From: an uncultured Pelagibacteraceae bacterium
GTDB lineage: Bacteria > Pseudomonadota > Alphaproteobacteria > Pelagibacterales > Pelagibacteraceae
NCBI GenBank assembly: GCA_902632515.1
Contig: CACPDA010000012.1
Span: 1 to 30,992, forward strand
DNA length: 30,992 nt
Direction: 5' to 3'
The position numbers and the translations under genes were made by a program. Below the pieces are notes generated by a model. The model was not told where the DNA came from. It did not search any database and saw nothing but the letters and a program-made list of their open reading frames with translations. This document shows positions 24,590 through 30,992 of the stretch, piece by piece (position 1 is the first letter of the stretch; each line of letters starts with the position of its first letter).

Positions 24590-24736
24590 ATGAAAAAAAT
24601 TTTAATTTTAATTTTATTCTTTTCACTATCATGTCAATCAAATCAAGTTACAAAAAAAAATAATGAGTTAGGAAATATTCAATTAAATAAAGTTAAAATT
24701 ACAACTGATGGTTTGACAATAAAAAAGAAAAGATGA
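24590..24736 (+). CDS. Small lipoprotein-like ORF inside the his operon (48 aa)
   Basis: A previously easy-to-miss ORF read directly from the DNA. Its ATG follows the hisH stop by 3 nt, and its TGA overlaps the hisA ATG (ATGA, 24733-24736), the spacing of a translationally coupled operon gene. The product starts MKKILILILFFSLSCQSNQ: two lysines, a hydrophobic stretch and a cysteine at residue 15, resembling a lipoprotein signal. The box SLSC is imperfect, with Ser at -3 rather than Leu/Val. The remaining 33 residues are polar and end TIKKKR. I do not recognise a family. It would fill all but 3 nt of what otherwise is a 146-bp gap in an operon whose other gaps are 0-5 bp. Confidence 0.65.
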   Translation: MKKILILILFFSLSCQSNQVTKKNNELGNIQLNKVKITTDGLTIKKKR

Positions 24737-25449
24737 AAATATTTCCGGCAATAGACATAAAAGATAAGAAATGTGTGAGATTGATAAAAGGAAGCTTTGA
24801 ACATAAAACTGAATATCAAATGTCACCAATAGAACAGGCTGAGCAATATAAAGATTATGGTTTTAAGAATTTACATATAGTTGATTTAGATGGTGCCCTA
24901 ACTGGTGAAACTGTTAATTTGAACATTATTCAAGAAATAGTAAGTAAATTTGATCTAAAAGTAGAAGTGGGTGGTGGTATTAGAAATTTTGATAATGTCC
25001 AAAAATATATAAAAGCTGGTGTTGAGAAAGTAATTCTAGGAAGTGCTGCTATAAAAAATAAAAATTTTTTAAAAGAAACATGCAAAAAATTTTCAAATAA
25101 AATTGCTTTAGGCTTAGATGCTAAAGATGGTTATTTGTCAGTATCTGGATGGAAAGAAAACTTGAATAAATTGACTTTAGATTATTTAAATGAAGTTAAT
25201 CATTTTGGTGTTAGTAGATTAATATATACAGATATAAATCGAGATGGAATGAAACAAGGGCCAAATTTCGAGGAAACCTCAAAAGTTGCAGAGATATCAA
25301 ATTGTCCTGTGATTATATCAGGTGGAGTTTCATCAATAGATGATATTAAAAAAGCTAAGAGCTTAAATAATATTGAAGGTGTAATTGTTGGCAAGGCTAT
25401 TTATGATGGTGATATTAAATTAGAAGAATTGGTGAAAGAAGATGCTTAA
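24733..25449 (+). CDS. hisA: ProFAR isomerase (HisA)
   Basis: Isomerises the aminoaldose ProFAR to the aminoketose PRFAR, fourth step of histidine synthesis. This 238-aa TIM barrel begins [19 protein letters not shown] with the catalytic Asp at position 8. [16 protein letters not shown] and VGGGIRN follow, then [14 protein letters not shown] with the second catalytic Asp, and SGGVSS. It overlaps the upstream small ORF by 4 nt and hisF by 8 nt. HisA and HisF are homologous half-barrel duplicates, visible in the shared GGGIRN blocks of these two neighbours. Confidence 0.97.
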   Translation: MKIFPAIDIKDKKCVRLIKGSFEHKTEYQMSPIEQAEQYKDYGFKNLHIVDLDGALTGETVNLNIIQEIVSKFDLKVEVGGGIRNFDNVQKYIKAGVEKVILGSAAIKNKNFLKETCKKFSNKIALGLDAKDGYLSVSGWKENLNKLTLDYLNEVNHFGVSRLIYTDINRDGMKQGPNFEETSKVAEISNCPVIISGGVSSIDDIKKAKSLNNIEGVIVGKAIYDGDIKLEELVKEDA

Positions 25450-26197
25450 AAATAGAATTATACCATGTTTAGATGTTAAAAATGGTCGTGTAGTAAAAGG
25501 TATTAACTTTGTTGATCTTAAAGATGCAGGCGATCCTGTAGAGCAAGCTAAAATTTATAGTAATGGTGGAGCAGATGAAATTTGTTTTTTAGATATTACC
25601 GCATCAAATGAGAATAGAGATATCATTTATGATGTTGTAGAAAAAACTTCAAAAAAGTGTTTTGTTCCTTTAACTGTAGGTGGTGGAATTAGAAACTTAG
25701 AGGACATTAATAAATTACTTAACTGCGGAGCAGATAAAGTCTCAATCAATACTGCTGCAGTCGATAATTCAAAAGTGGTAATTGATAGTTCAAAGAAATT
25801 TGGATCACAATGTATTGTTGTTGCAATAGATGCAAAAAAGAATGGAAATAAATGGGAAGTGTTTACACATGGGGGAAGAAATAATAGTGGTATCGATGCA
25901 TTGGAGTATGCAAAACAAATGGAGGAAAATGGTGCTGGAGAATTATTAGTAACTTCCATGGATAGAGATGGAACACAGGTTGGTTACGATATTGAGTTAA
26001 TGTCTAAAATTTCATCCAAAATAAATATACCTGTAATTGCATCAGGCGGTGTAGGTAATCTAGATCACCTTGTAGATGGAATTAGATTAGGTAAAGCTAG
26101 TGCAGTTCTAGCTGCTTCGATATTTCACTACGGAAAATATTCAGTTAACGAGGCTAAGGAATATTTGGACTCAAAAGGAATTCCTGTTAGAATTTGA
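25442..26197 (+). CDS. hisF: Imidazole glycerol phosphate synthase, cyclase subunit
   Basis: Uses PRFAR plus ammonia from HisH to form IGP and AICAR. The 251-aa TIM barrel begins [19 protein letters not shown] with catalytic Asp11. It continues with [27 protein letters not shown] and VVAIDAKK with catalytic Asp near 130. [16 protein letters not shown] and IASGGVG follow. It starts within the hisA 3' end (8-nt overlap) and is followed by hisE after 1 bp. The hisHAF grouping gives stoichiometric production of the synthase subunits. Confidence 0.98.
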   Translation: MLKNRIIPCLDVKNGRVVKGINFVDLKDAGDPVEQAKIYSNGGADEICFLDITASNENRDIIYDVVEKTSKKCFVPLTVGGGIRNLEDINKLLNCGADKVSINTAAVDNSKVVIDSSKKFGSQCIVVAIDAKKNGNKWEVFTHGGRNNSGIDALEYAKQMEENGAGELLVTSMDRDGTQVGYDIELMSKISSKINIPVIASGGVGNLDHLVDGIRLGKASAVLAASIFHYGKYSVNEAKEYLDSKGIPVRI

Positions 26198-26198
26198 T

Positions 26199-26471
26199 AT
26201 GTTAAGCACTTTAGAAAATTTATTTAGTCTTGCAAGAGAAAGAAAGAAATCTCCTGTAGATGGGTCTTATACGAATAAATTACTAAGCGATAAATCTTTA
26301 AGCAAAAAAAAGGTCCTGGAAGAAATAAATGAACTAATTGAAGCAGTAGAAAAAAATTCGAACAAAATTCATGAAGCAGCTGATGTTTTATATCACTTAA
26401 TAATGTATTTAGAAGCAAATGATATAAAAATAGAAAATGTCATGAATGAATTAAATAAAAGAAAAAAATGA
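26199..26471 (+). CDS. hisE: Phosphoribosyl-ATP pyrophosphatase
   Basis: Second step of histidine synthesis, removal of pyrophosphate from PR-ATP. The 90-aa all-alpha protein (MazG-like fold) has SYTNKLLSDKSLSKKKVLEEINELIEAV, where the EExxE-type metal site sits, and EAADVLYHLIMYLE, the second metal-binding helix. It is the stand-alone form; the HisI cyclohydrolase is not fused and not in this window. It begins 1 bp after hisF and overlaps hinT by 4 nt. Confidence 0.95.
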   Translation: MLSTLENLFSLARERKKSPVDGSYTNKLLSDKSLSKKKVLEEINELIEAVEKNSNKIHEAADVLYHLIMYLEANDIKIENVMNELNKRKK

Positions 26472-26833
26472 TTTACGACAATAATAATATTTTTGCTAAA
26501 ATTTTAAGAGGTGAAATACCATGTAAGAAAATTTATGAGGATGATTTTGTATTATCATTTCATGATATTAATCCACAAAAAAAAATACATGCCTTAGTAA
26601 TTCCAAAAGGAAAATACATAGATCTTGATCATTTCAGTGAAAAAGCATCAGCAAATGAAATGGTTGGATTACTTAAAGGTATTAATATTGTAGCTAAAAA
26701 ATTAGGTATATCAGTTGATACTGGCAAAGGATATCGAGCTTTGGTAAATATTAGTCAGCATGGAGGCCAAGAAGTTCCTCATTTACACTTTCATTTGTTT
26801 GGAGGTGAAAGAGTTGGTAAAATGGTTGAGTGA
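26468..26833 (+). CDS. HIT-family (HinT-like) nucleotide hydrolase
   Basis: Histidine-triad protein; HinT-type members hydrolyse nucleoside phosphoramidates such as aminoacyl- or AMP-lysine adducts. The 121-aa product has FAKILRGEIPCKKIYEDDFVLSF at about 7-29, HALVIPKGKY, and the triad PHLHFHLFGGE at about 105-115 (HxHxHxx). The C-terminal GERVGKM fits the HinT branch. It overlaps hisE by 4 nt and the GNAT gene by 4 nt (GTGA), tying it to the his transcript although it is not a histidine enzyme. Confidence 0.93.
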   Translation: MIYDNNNIFAKILRGEIPCKKIYEDDFVLSFHDINPQKKIHALVIPKGKYIDLDHFSEKASANEMVGLLKGINIVAKKLGISVDTGKGYRALVNISQHGGQEVPHLHFHLFGGERVGKMVE

Positions 26834-27333
26834 GTAAGAAAATAGATAGAAATTATTTAGAGATATTTTCGTTGAATGATTTAGTTGACACAAATTATCC
26901 ATCAAGAGTATTTAATTTGAATTTATTAACTCCACCGGATTTTAAGCTTAATAAGTTTTTTTATAAAAATGTTGGGAAAAATCATCACTGGGTAGATCGA
27001 TTAGTTTGGAATGAAAAACAATGGATTAAATTTACAGAAGCTAAAAATGTAAAAACTTATGTGTTGAAAAAAAATGAGGATCTTGTTGGATATTTTGAAT
27101 TAATACTTCATAAAGAAAAAAATGAGATAGAGATAGCATATTTAGGAATACTTGAAGAATATCAAAATCAAAAGTTAGGCTCATGTCTTTTATCTTCGGC
27201 AATTAAGAATTCCTTTCAATTTAAACCAAATAGAGTTTGGGTTCATACATGTTCCTTAGATCACAAAAATGCTTTAAATAATTATTTATCTAGAGGAATG
27301 AAAATTTTTATGACAGAAACGATACAAATCTGA
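26830..27333 (+). CDS. GNAT-family N-acetyltransferase
   Basis: Acetyl-CoA-dependent N-acetyltransferase fold; substrate unknown. The 167-aa protein has a GTG start overlapping the hinT stop. The acetyl-CoA-binding segment IAYLGILEEYQNQKLGSCLLSSAI (about 106-129; Q/RxxGxG/A pattern as QNQKLGS) is clear. It is followed by VWVHTCSLDHKNALNNYLSRGMKIF, the strand-helix typical of motif B. The N-terminal HHWVDRLVWNEKQW is shared by a group of GNATs found in operons with HIT genes, as far as I recall. It is last before a 13-bp gap to the FkbM-like gene. Confidence 0.87.
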   Translation: MSKKIDRNYLEIFSLNDLVDTNYPSRVFNLNLLTPPDFKLNKFFYKNVGKNHHWVDRLVWNEKQWIKFTEAKNVKTYVLKKNEDLVGYFELILHKEKNEIEIAYLGILEEYQNQKLGSCLLSSAIKNSFQFKPNRVWVHTCSLDHKNALNNYLSRGMKIFMTETIQI

Positions 27334-27346
27334 TAATCAAAAATTT

Positions 27347-28207
27347 ATGAGTTTTTTTAGAAAAATAAGAGACATATTTACATTGAGAAATTTAAGAAAA
27401 AAAAATGATAATGCAGAAGGTAACATAAGCGATATAAGAGAATTGTTGCTTATTCATCAACAAAATTTAGCTAAAAATACCAGCAAAAATCCACTTAATA
27501 AATATGGAAAAAAAATTTTTTCCCAGACAGATGAAGATGGGATCACACTAGAAATAATTAAAAGAATGAATTGCTTAAATAATGGAAATTTCATTGAATT
27601 TGGTGTGGGTGACGGAACAGAAAATAACACTTTAATTTTAAAATCTTTAGGATGGAAAGGTTTTTGGATTGGAAACCAAGAATTAGTTATCAATTGTAAA
27701 AATTCAAGAGATTTTACATATTTAAAAAATTTTGTTGATTTAGAAAATATAATTGAACTTATTAAAAAAGGTTTAAACACAATTAAAGAAACACAAGTTG
27801 ATATAATATCTTTTGATCTTGATGGAAATGATTACTATTTTTTAGAAGAAATAATTAAAAATAATTTTAAGCCCAAGTTGTTTATAGTAGAATATAATGG
27901 AAAATTTCCTCCACCTATTAAATGGAAAACAGATTATAATAAAAATCATAGGTGGAATGGCGATGATTATTTTGGTGCTTCATTATCAACTTACAATGAT
28001 TTATTTGTAAAAAATGGATATAAGTTAATTTGTTGTAACGCATATACTGGAGCTAATGCTTATTTTATAAAAAAAGAATTTGAAGATCTATTTAGTGAAG
28101 TTCCAAATAATATTGAGGACATATATATGAGTCCAAGATATTTTTTGAATAAGTATAAAGGATTTCCAATTTCAATAGAAACAATTAATAAGTTTTTTAT
28201 TCCTTAG
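27347..28207 (+). CDS. FkbM-like SAM-dependent methyltransferase family protein
   Basis: A 286-aa protein with a Rossmann-methyltransferase-like core. FSQTDEDGITLEII (about 55-68) and GNFIEFGVGDGTENNTLIL (about 81-99) resemble the N-terminal SAM-binding region of FkbM-type proteins, and GWKGFWIG continues that pattern. VDIISFDLDGNDYYFLEEII (about 148-167) is the acidic motif-IV region. The C-terminal half (NHRWNGDDYFGASL) I do not recognise beyond this group. No membrane segment is seen. FkbM-like enzymes O-methylate sugars or natural products; the acceptor here is unknown. It lies between the his-linked genes and lolA and may be an insertion. Its stop overlaps lolA by 11 nt, tail to tail. 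Confidence 0.7.
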   Translation: MSFFRKIRDIFTLRNLRKKNDNAEGNISDIRELLLIHQQNLAKNTSKNPLNKYGKKIFSQTDEDGITLEIIKRMNCLNNGNFIEFGVGDGTENNTLILKSLGWKGFWIGNQELVINCKNSRDFTYLKNFVDLENIIELIKKGLNTIKETQVDIISFDLDGNDYYFLEEIIKNNFKPKLFIVEYNGKFPPPIKWKTDYNKNHRWNGDDYFGASLSTYNDLFVKNGYKLICCNAYTGANAYFIKKEFEDLFSEVPNNIEDIYMSPRYFLNKYKGFPISIETINKFFIP

Positions 28208-28742
28208 GTAAAAAAAATAAATTTTTTTTAATATTTTGATTAATAATTACTGAAGATAAGTATGTTATACTTAGGTTCTGATAAATATCAATAGTTTGCC
28301 ATCCTACTAAATTATGAGTCTTTCTATTAAATACAATATTAATCTCATTTTCATTTTCAAAAAATTTATAGATTATAAAATTATTATCAGTAAAGTTTTG
28401 ATTTAATTTTTTTATTTTCATTAATAAAAATTCTTTATCTAAAATAAAATTTAAGGGAGTTTTATCAAGAGGGTAAAGATAGTAACTACTAGTTGTTTTG
28501 ATCACTAGGGAATTTCCATCGGAAACTAAAATTTTCTGATTACCAAGTTCATATTTACAAAAAATTTTTTTAGGATATTGGACAGTACATTTTCCAGTTT
28601 CTACTTTACCATTAATATTCTGTTCAAAATTAAAACTAATATTTTTCGTATTTTCCAAATTTTGAATAATTTTCGATTTTATTGAAGCAAAACTTTCGTT
28701 AGTTAGAAAAAAAAATAAAAAAATTAAATAATATTTTTTCAT
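28197..28742 (-). CDS. lolA: Outer-membrane lipoprotein carrier LolA
   Basis: Periplasmic chaperone that carries lipoproteins from the LolCDE complex to the outer membrane. The 181-aa precursor has a signal peptide (about residues 1-20, cleavage near FAS-IK). It then has the LolA pattern ISFNFEQNINGKVETGKCTVQYPKKIFCKYE, DGNSLVIKT, YPLDKTPLNFIL, and INIVFNRKTHNLVGWQTID. Two internal cysteines (in KCTV and IFCKY) are additional to the standard fold. It starts directly after the ftsK stop on the same strand, the usual alphaproteobacterial order. Confidence 0.87.
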   Translation of the reverse strand: MKKYYLIFLFFFLTNESFASIKSKIIQNLENTKNISFNFEQNINGKVETGKCTVQYPKKIFCKYELGNQKILVSDGNSLVIKTTSSYYLYPLDKTPLNFILDKEFLLMKIKKLNQNFTDNNFIIYKFFENENEINIVFNRKTHNLVGWQTIDIYQNLSITYLSSVIINQNIKKNLFFLPKE

Positions 28743-30866
28743 TCAAAGTACATCACGTTTTCCGACATGATTTGCTTTACTTACAACTCCTTCATCTTCC
28801 ATCATGTCAATAATTCGTGCTGCACGGTTGTAGCCTATTTGTAGCTTTCTTTGTAAAAAAGAAGTTGAAGCTTTGCCCTCAGATTTTATCATCTCAACCG
28901 CAGTATTATAGAGTTCATCCTTATCGCTTTGATTTTTTGAACTTTCATTCAATTCTTTTTCATCTGCAAAACTTAAAATTTCATCTACATAATCAGGTTC
29001 AGCTTGAGATCTAAGAAAATTGTTAATTTTTTCAATTTCGTTTTCAGATACGAATGGGGCATGTATTCTCACAATTTTGTTAGCTGATGACATGAATAAC
29101 ATGTCACCTTTACCTAATAATTGTTCTGCTCCTTGTTCACCTAAAATTGTTCTACTGTCTATTTTAGAGGTAACCTGGAATGAAATACGTGTTGGAAAGT
29201 TTGCTTTAATTGTACCCGTTATAACATCAACGCTTGGCCTTTGGGTTGCCATTATAATATGTATACCAGCAGCTCTAGCCATTTGAGATAATTTTTGGAT
29301 GTAGTTTTCTATTTCTTTTCCTGCAACTAGCATTAAGTCAGACATTTCATCAACAACAACTACAATATAGGGCATAGGCAATTTATGTTTTGAGTTGTAT
29401 CCATCTATATTTCTGACACCTTCTTTAGTCATTAATCTGTATCTACTTTCCATTTCTTTAACCACCCATCCTAAAACTGAAGCTGCTTTTTTTGCTTCGG
29501 TAATTACAGGACATAGTAAATGTGGAACCCCTTCGTACGTAGAAAGTTCTAACATTTTTGGATCAATTAAAATAAACTTACATTTATCTGGAGTGTGACG
29601 ATAAAGAAGTGATAAGATTATTGTATTAATACAAACTGATTTTCCTGATCCAGTTGTCCCTGCAATTAATAAATGAGGCATTGCTGTTAAATCTCCTATA
29701 ATAGGTACTCCAGAAATATTTTTGCCTAAAGCAATTGGCAATTTTATTTCTCTTTTTTTAAAATCTTGATAGTTAAGAATTTCACTTAGATAAACGTTTT
29801 CTCTAGTAAGATTGGGCAACTCAATTCCTATTGTATTACTTCCAGGGATGGTAGATATTCTTGCAGACTCAGAACTTGTGTTTCTAGCAATATCGTCAGA
29901 TAAATTTATTATTTTAGAAACCTTAATACCTGCAGCAGGTTCGAATTCGTTCAATGTTACAACAGGACCCTGACTTATCTTTTTAATACTTCCGTTAACA
30001 CCAAAATCTAAAAGTATTTTTTCAATAAAATCAGCATTAATATTTTCATTTTTGTCAGACTTCGATCTTTCATTTTTAGATGGTATTTTAAGTAAATCAA
30101 TTGAAGGTAAATTAAATTTAATTTTACCTTGAGAGGAATTATTTTCTGTTTTAATAAATGGTAAATCTTCTTGAATTAAATTTTTAATTTGATCTTGAGG
30201 AATGTATTCACTTATTATTTCACTTCTATCAGTATAATTTTTTTCTTTTTTTTTGTAAAAAACAGTCTTAATATTTTTAATTATTTCAATAAATTTTTTA
30301 ATATTAAAATTAATACTTATAAAAAAAATAATTATTATTAAAAAAACTAAAATATAATATAAAACATTTTCATACTTACTTATTAAAGTATTTAAAAATG
30401 TTTCATTAAGATAATTTCCAACAAATCCACCATTTCCGTTAATGTAGAGATTAAATGCATCAATGTAAAAATACTCAAAAAATAAAGATCCAATCAAAGA
30501 ATAAATAATTACATAAAATGAATTTTCTATTAATAAAAAAATTTCTTTGTTTCTAAAAATATTAATTCCTGTTAGAAAATAAGTAATTGGTATCAAGTAT
30601 GCTGTTAAACCAATAGACTGAAAGAAAAGATCAGCAGTATAACTACCTTGAAATCCTAATATGTTTTTAATTTCTGTATTTTCAGGAAATATAAAATTTG
30701 GGTCATTTGGAGAGTAAGTTATAAATGATAGTAATAATATAATACCAAGTATTGATATTAATATTCCAAAGATTTCAATTAAACGTCTTATGACGAAAAT
30801 TAATATTGAATTTGCTAGTTTTTTTATATCCATAGTAGATGAATCAAATATATCACTTTGTATCAT
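28743..30866 (-). CDS. ftsK: DNA translocase FtsK
   Basis: Septum-anchored DNA pump that clears chromosome termini and activates XerCD. The 707-aa protein has about four membrane segments (about 22-50, 82-100, 112-132, 168-186). A short charged linker (190-270) is far shorter than in E. coli. The alpha/beta motor has Walker A GTTGSGKS at 403-410, Walker B IVVVVDEMSD and ATQRPSVDVITG. The C-terminal winged-helix gamma domain (about 645-707, SFLQRKLQIGYNRAARIIDMMEDEG) reads KOPS. The listed ATG gives MIQSDIFDSS; an ATG 11 codons later (30833) would give a more usual start and widen the spacer to the divergent neighbour. Confidence 0.97.
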   Translation of the reverse strand: MIQSDIFDSSTMDIKKLANSILIFVIRRLIEIFGILISILGIILLLSFITYSPNDPNFIFPENTEIKNILGFQGSYTADLFFQSIGLTAYLIPITYFLTGINIFRNKEIFLLIENSFYVIIYSLIGSLFFEYFYIDAFNLYINGNGGFVGNYLNETFLNTLISKYENVLYYILVFLIIIIFFISINFNIKKFIEIIKNIKTVFYKKKEKNYTDRSEIISEYIPQDQIKNLIQEDLPFIKTENNSSQGKIKFNLPSIDLLKIPSKNERSKSDKNENINADFIEKILLDFGVNGSIKKISQGPVVTLNEFEPAAGIKVSKIINLSDDIARNTSSESARISTIPGSNTIGIELPNLTRENVYLSEILNYQDFKKREIKLPIALGKNISGVPIIGDLTAMPHLLIAGTTGSGKSVCINTIILSLLYRHTPDKCKFILIDPKMLELSTYEGVPHLLCPVITEAKKAASVLGWVVKEMESRYRLMTKEGVRNIDGYNSKHKLPMPYIVVVVDEMSDLMLVAGKEIENYIQKLSQMARAAGIHIIMATQRPSVDVITGTIKANFPTRISFQVTSKIDSRTILGEQGAEQLLGKGDMLFMSSANKIVRIHAPFVSENEIEKINNFLRSQAEPDYVDEILSFADEKELNESSKNQSDKDELYNTAVEMIKSEGKASTSFLQRKLQIGYNRAARIIDMMEDEGVVSKANHVGKRDVL

Positions 30867-30896
30867 CTAATTTTTGTTGTTAAAATTAAAAATATT

Positions 30897-30992
30897 ATGA
30901 AAGTTTGTATATTAGGCAACAATTTAACAAGTTTAAGTTTGGCAAAAACTTTGATTAACCAAGGAATATTTGTAGATATATTTTCTGATGAT
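30897..30992 (+). CDS. Probable FAD-dependent (UbiH-like) hydroxylase, N-terminal fragment
   Basis: Thirty-two codons open to the window end: MKVCILGNNLTSLSLAKTLI, then NQGIFVDIFSDD. The beta-strand, Gly-containing turn, helix, and second strand ending in an acidic residue is the dinucleotide-binding start of FAD enzymes, with GNNLTS in place of GxGxxG. A ubiquinone-synthesis-type monooxygenase near ftsK would fit alphaproteobacterial gene order, but 32 residues cannot prove it. It is divergent from ftsK with 30 bp between start codons, or 63 bp if ftsK starts at its internal ATG. Confidence 0.55.
   Translation, partial: MKVCILGNNLTSLSLAKTLINQGIFVDIFSDD

Noticed and set aside
25442..25471. 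HisF start within hisA as a possible fusion or frameshift
   Set aside because: The 8-nt overlap is in another frame and both proteins are full length, so it is a normal operon overlap.

Overview
The window is a very A+T-rich, tightly packed bacterial chromosome segment. Gene content and order match the replication-origin neighbourhood of Alphaproteobacteria: holA-parB-parA-rsmG-mnmG-mnmE-rho-hemH-hemE on one side and ppsR-maf-aroE-coaE-dnaQ-secB-fxsA-timA on the other. The extreme A+T content, 1-4 nt gene overlaps and lack of spacer point to the SAR11 clade (Pelagibacterales, 'Candidatus Pelagibacter'-like). That is inferred from family knowledge and style, not from a database match. No rRNA, tRNA, CRISPR array, insertion sequence or prophage is visible.

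Layout. (1) 1-2676, plus strand: the 3' part of leuS, then lptE and holA. (2) 2680-14087, minus strand: hemE, hemH, a HemG-type oxidase, rho, a GT41 glycosyltransferase, mnmE, mnmG, rsmG, parA, parB. A near-perfect parS site lies inside rsmG (4898-4913). (3) 14088-14369: the longest gene-free stretch (282 bp, about 16% GC by hand count), between hemE and ppsR. It carries several DnaA-box-like nonamers and is the predicted oriC. (4) 14370-17812, plus strand: ppsR, maf, aroE, coaE, dnaQ. (5) 17805-18636, minus strand: fxsA-secB. (6) 18694-21376, plus strand: a Tim44-like gene, an Smr gene and two tandem sulfotransferases. (7) 21384-23272, minus strand: hslV-hslU, with a heat-shock-like promoter candidate. 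(8) 23364-28207, plus strand: hisB-hisH-(48-aa lipoprotein-like ORF)-hisA-hisF-hisE-hinT-GNAT-FkbM-like. (9) 28197-30866, minus strand: ftsK-lolA. (10) 30897-end: the first 32 codons of a probable FAD-dependent hydroxylase.

The gene blocks flanking the predicted origin run away from it on both sides, as expected for co-orientation with replication. ParA, ParB, parS and oriC form the origin-segregation unit. The hem genes make the last steps of haem, the his genes most of the IGP-forming half of histidine synthesis, HslUV a stress protease, and LptE and LolA outer-membrane biogenesis.

Most of the window is conserved core. The parts that stand out are the origin with its parS, a HemG in the position where I would expect HemJ, the unannotated-size lipoprotein-like ORF inside the his operon, and three insertions of surface-modification-type genes (GT41, paired sulfotransferases, FkbM-like) into an otherwise conserved order. 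I did not find a clearly new multi-gene system. There is no gene-free stretch longer than 300 bases.
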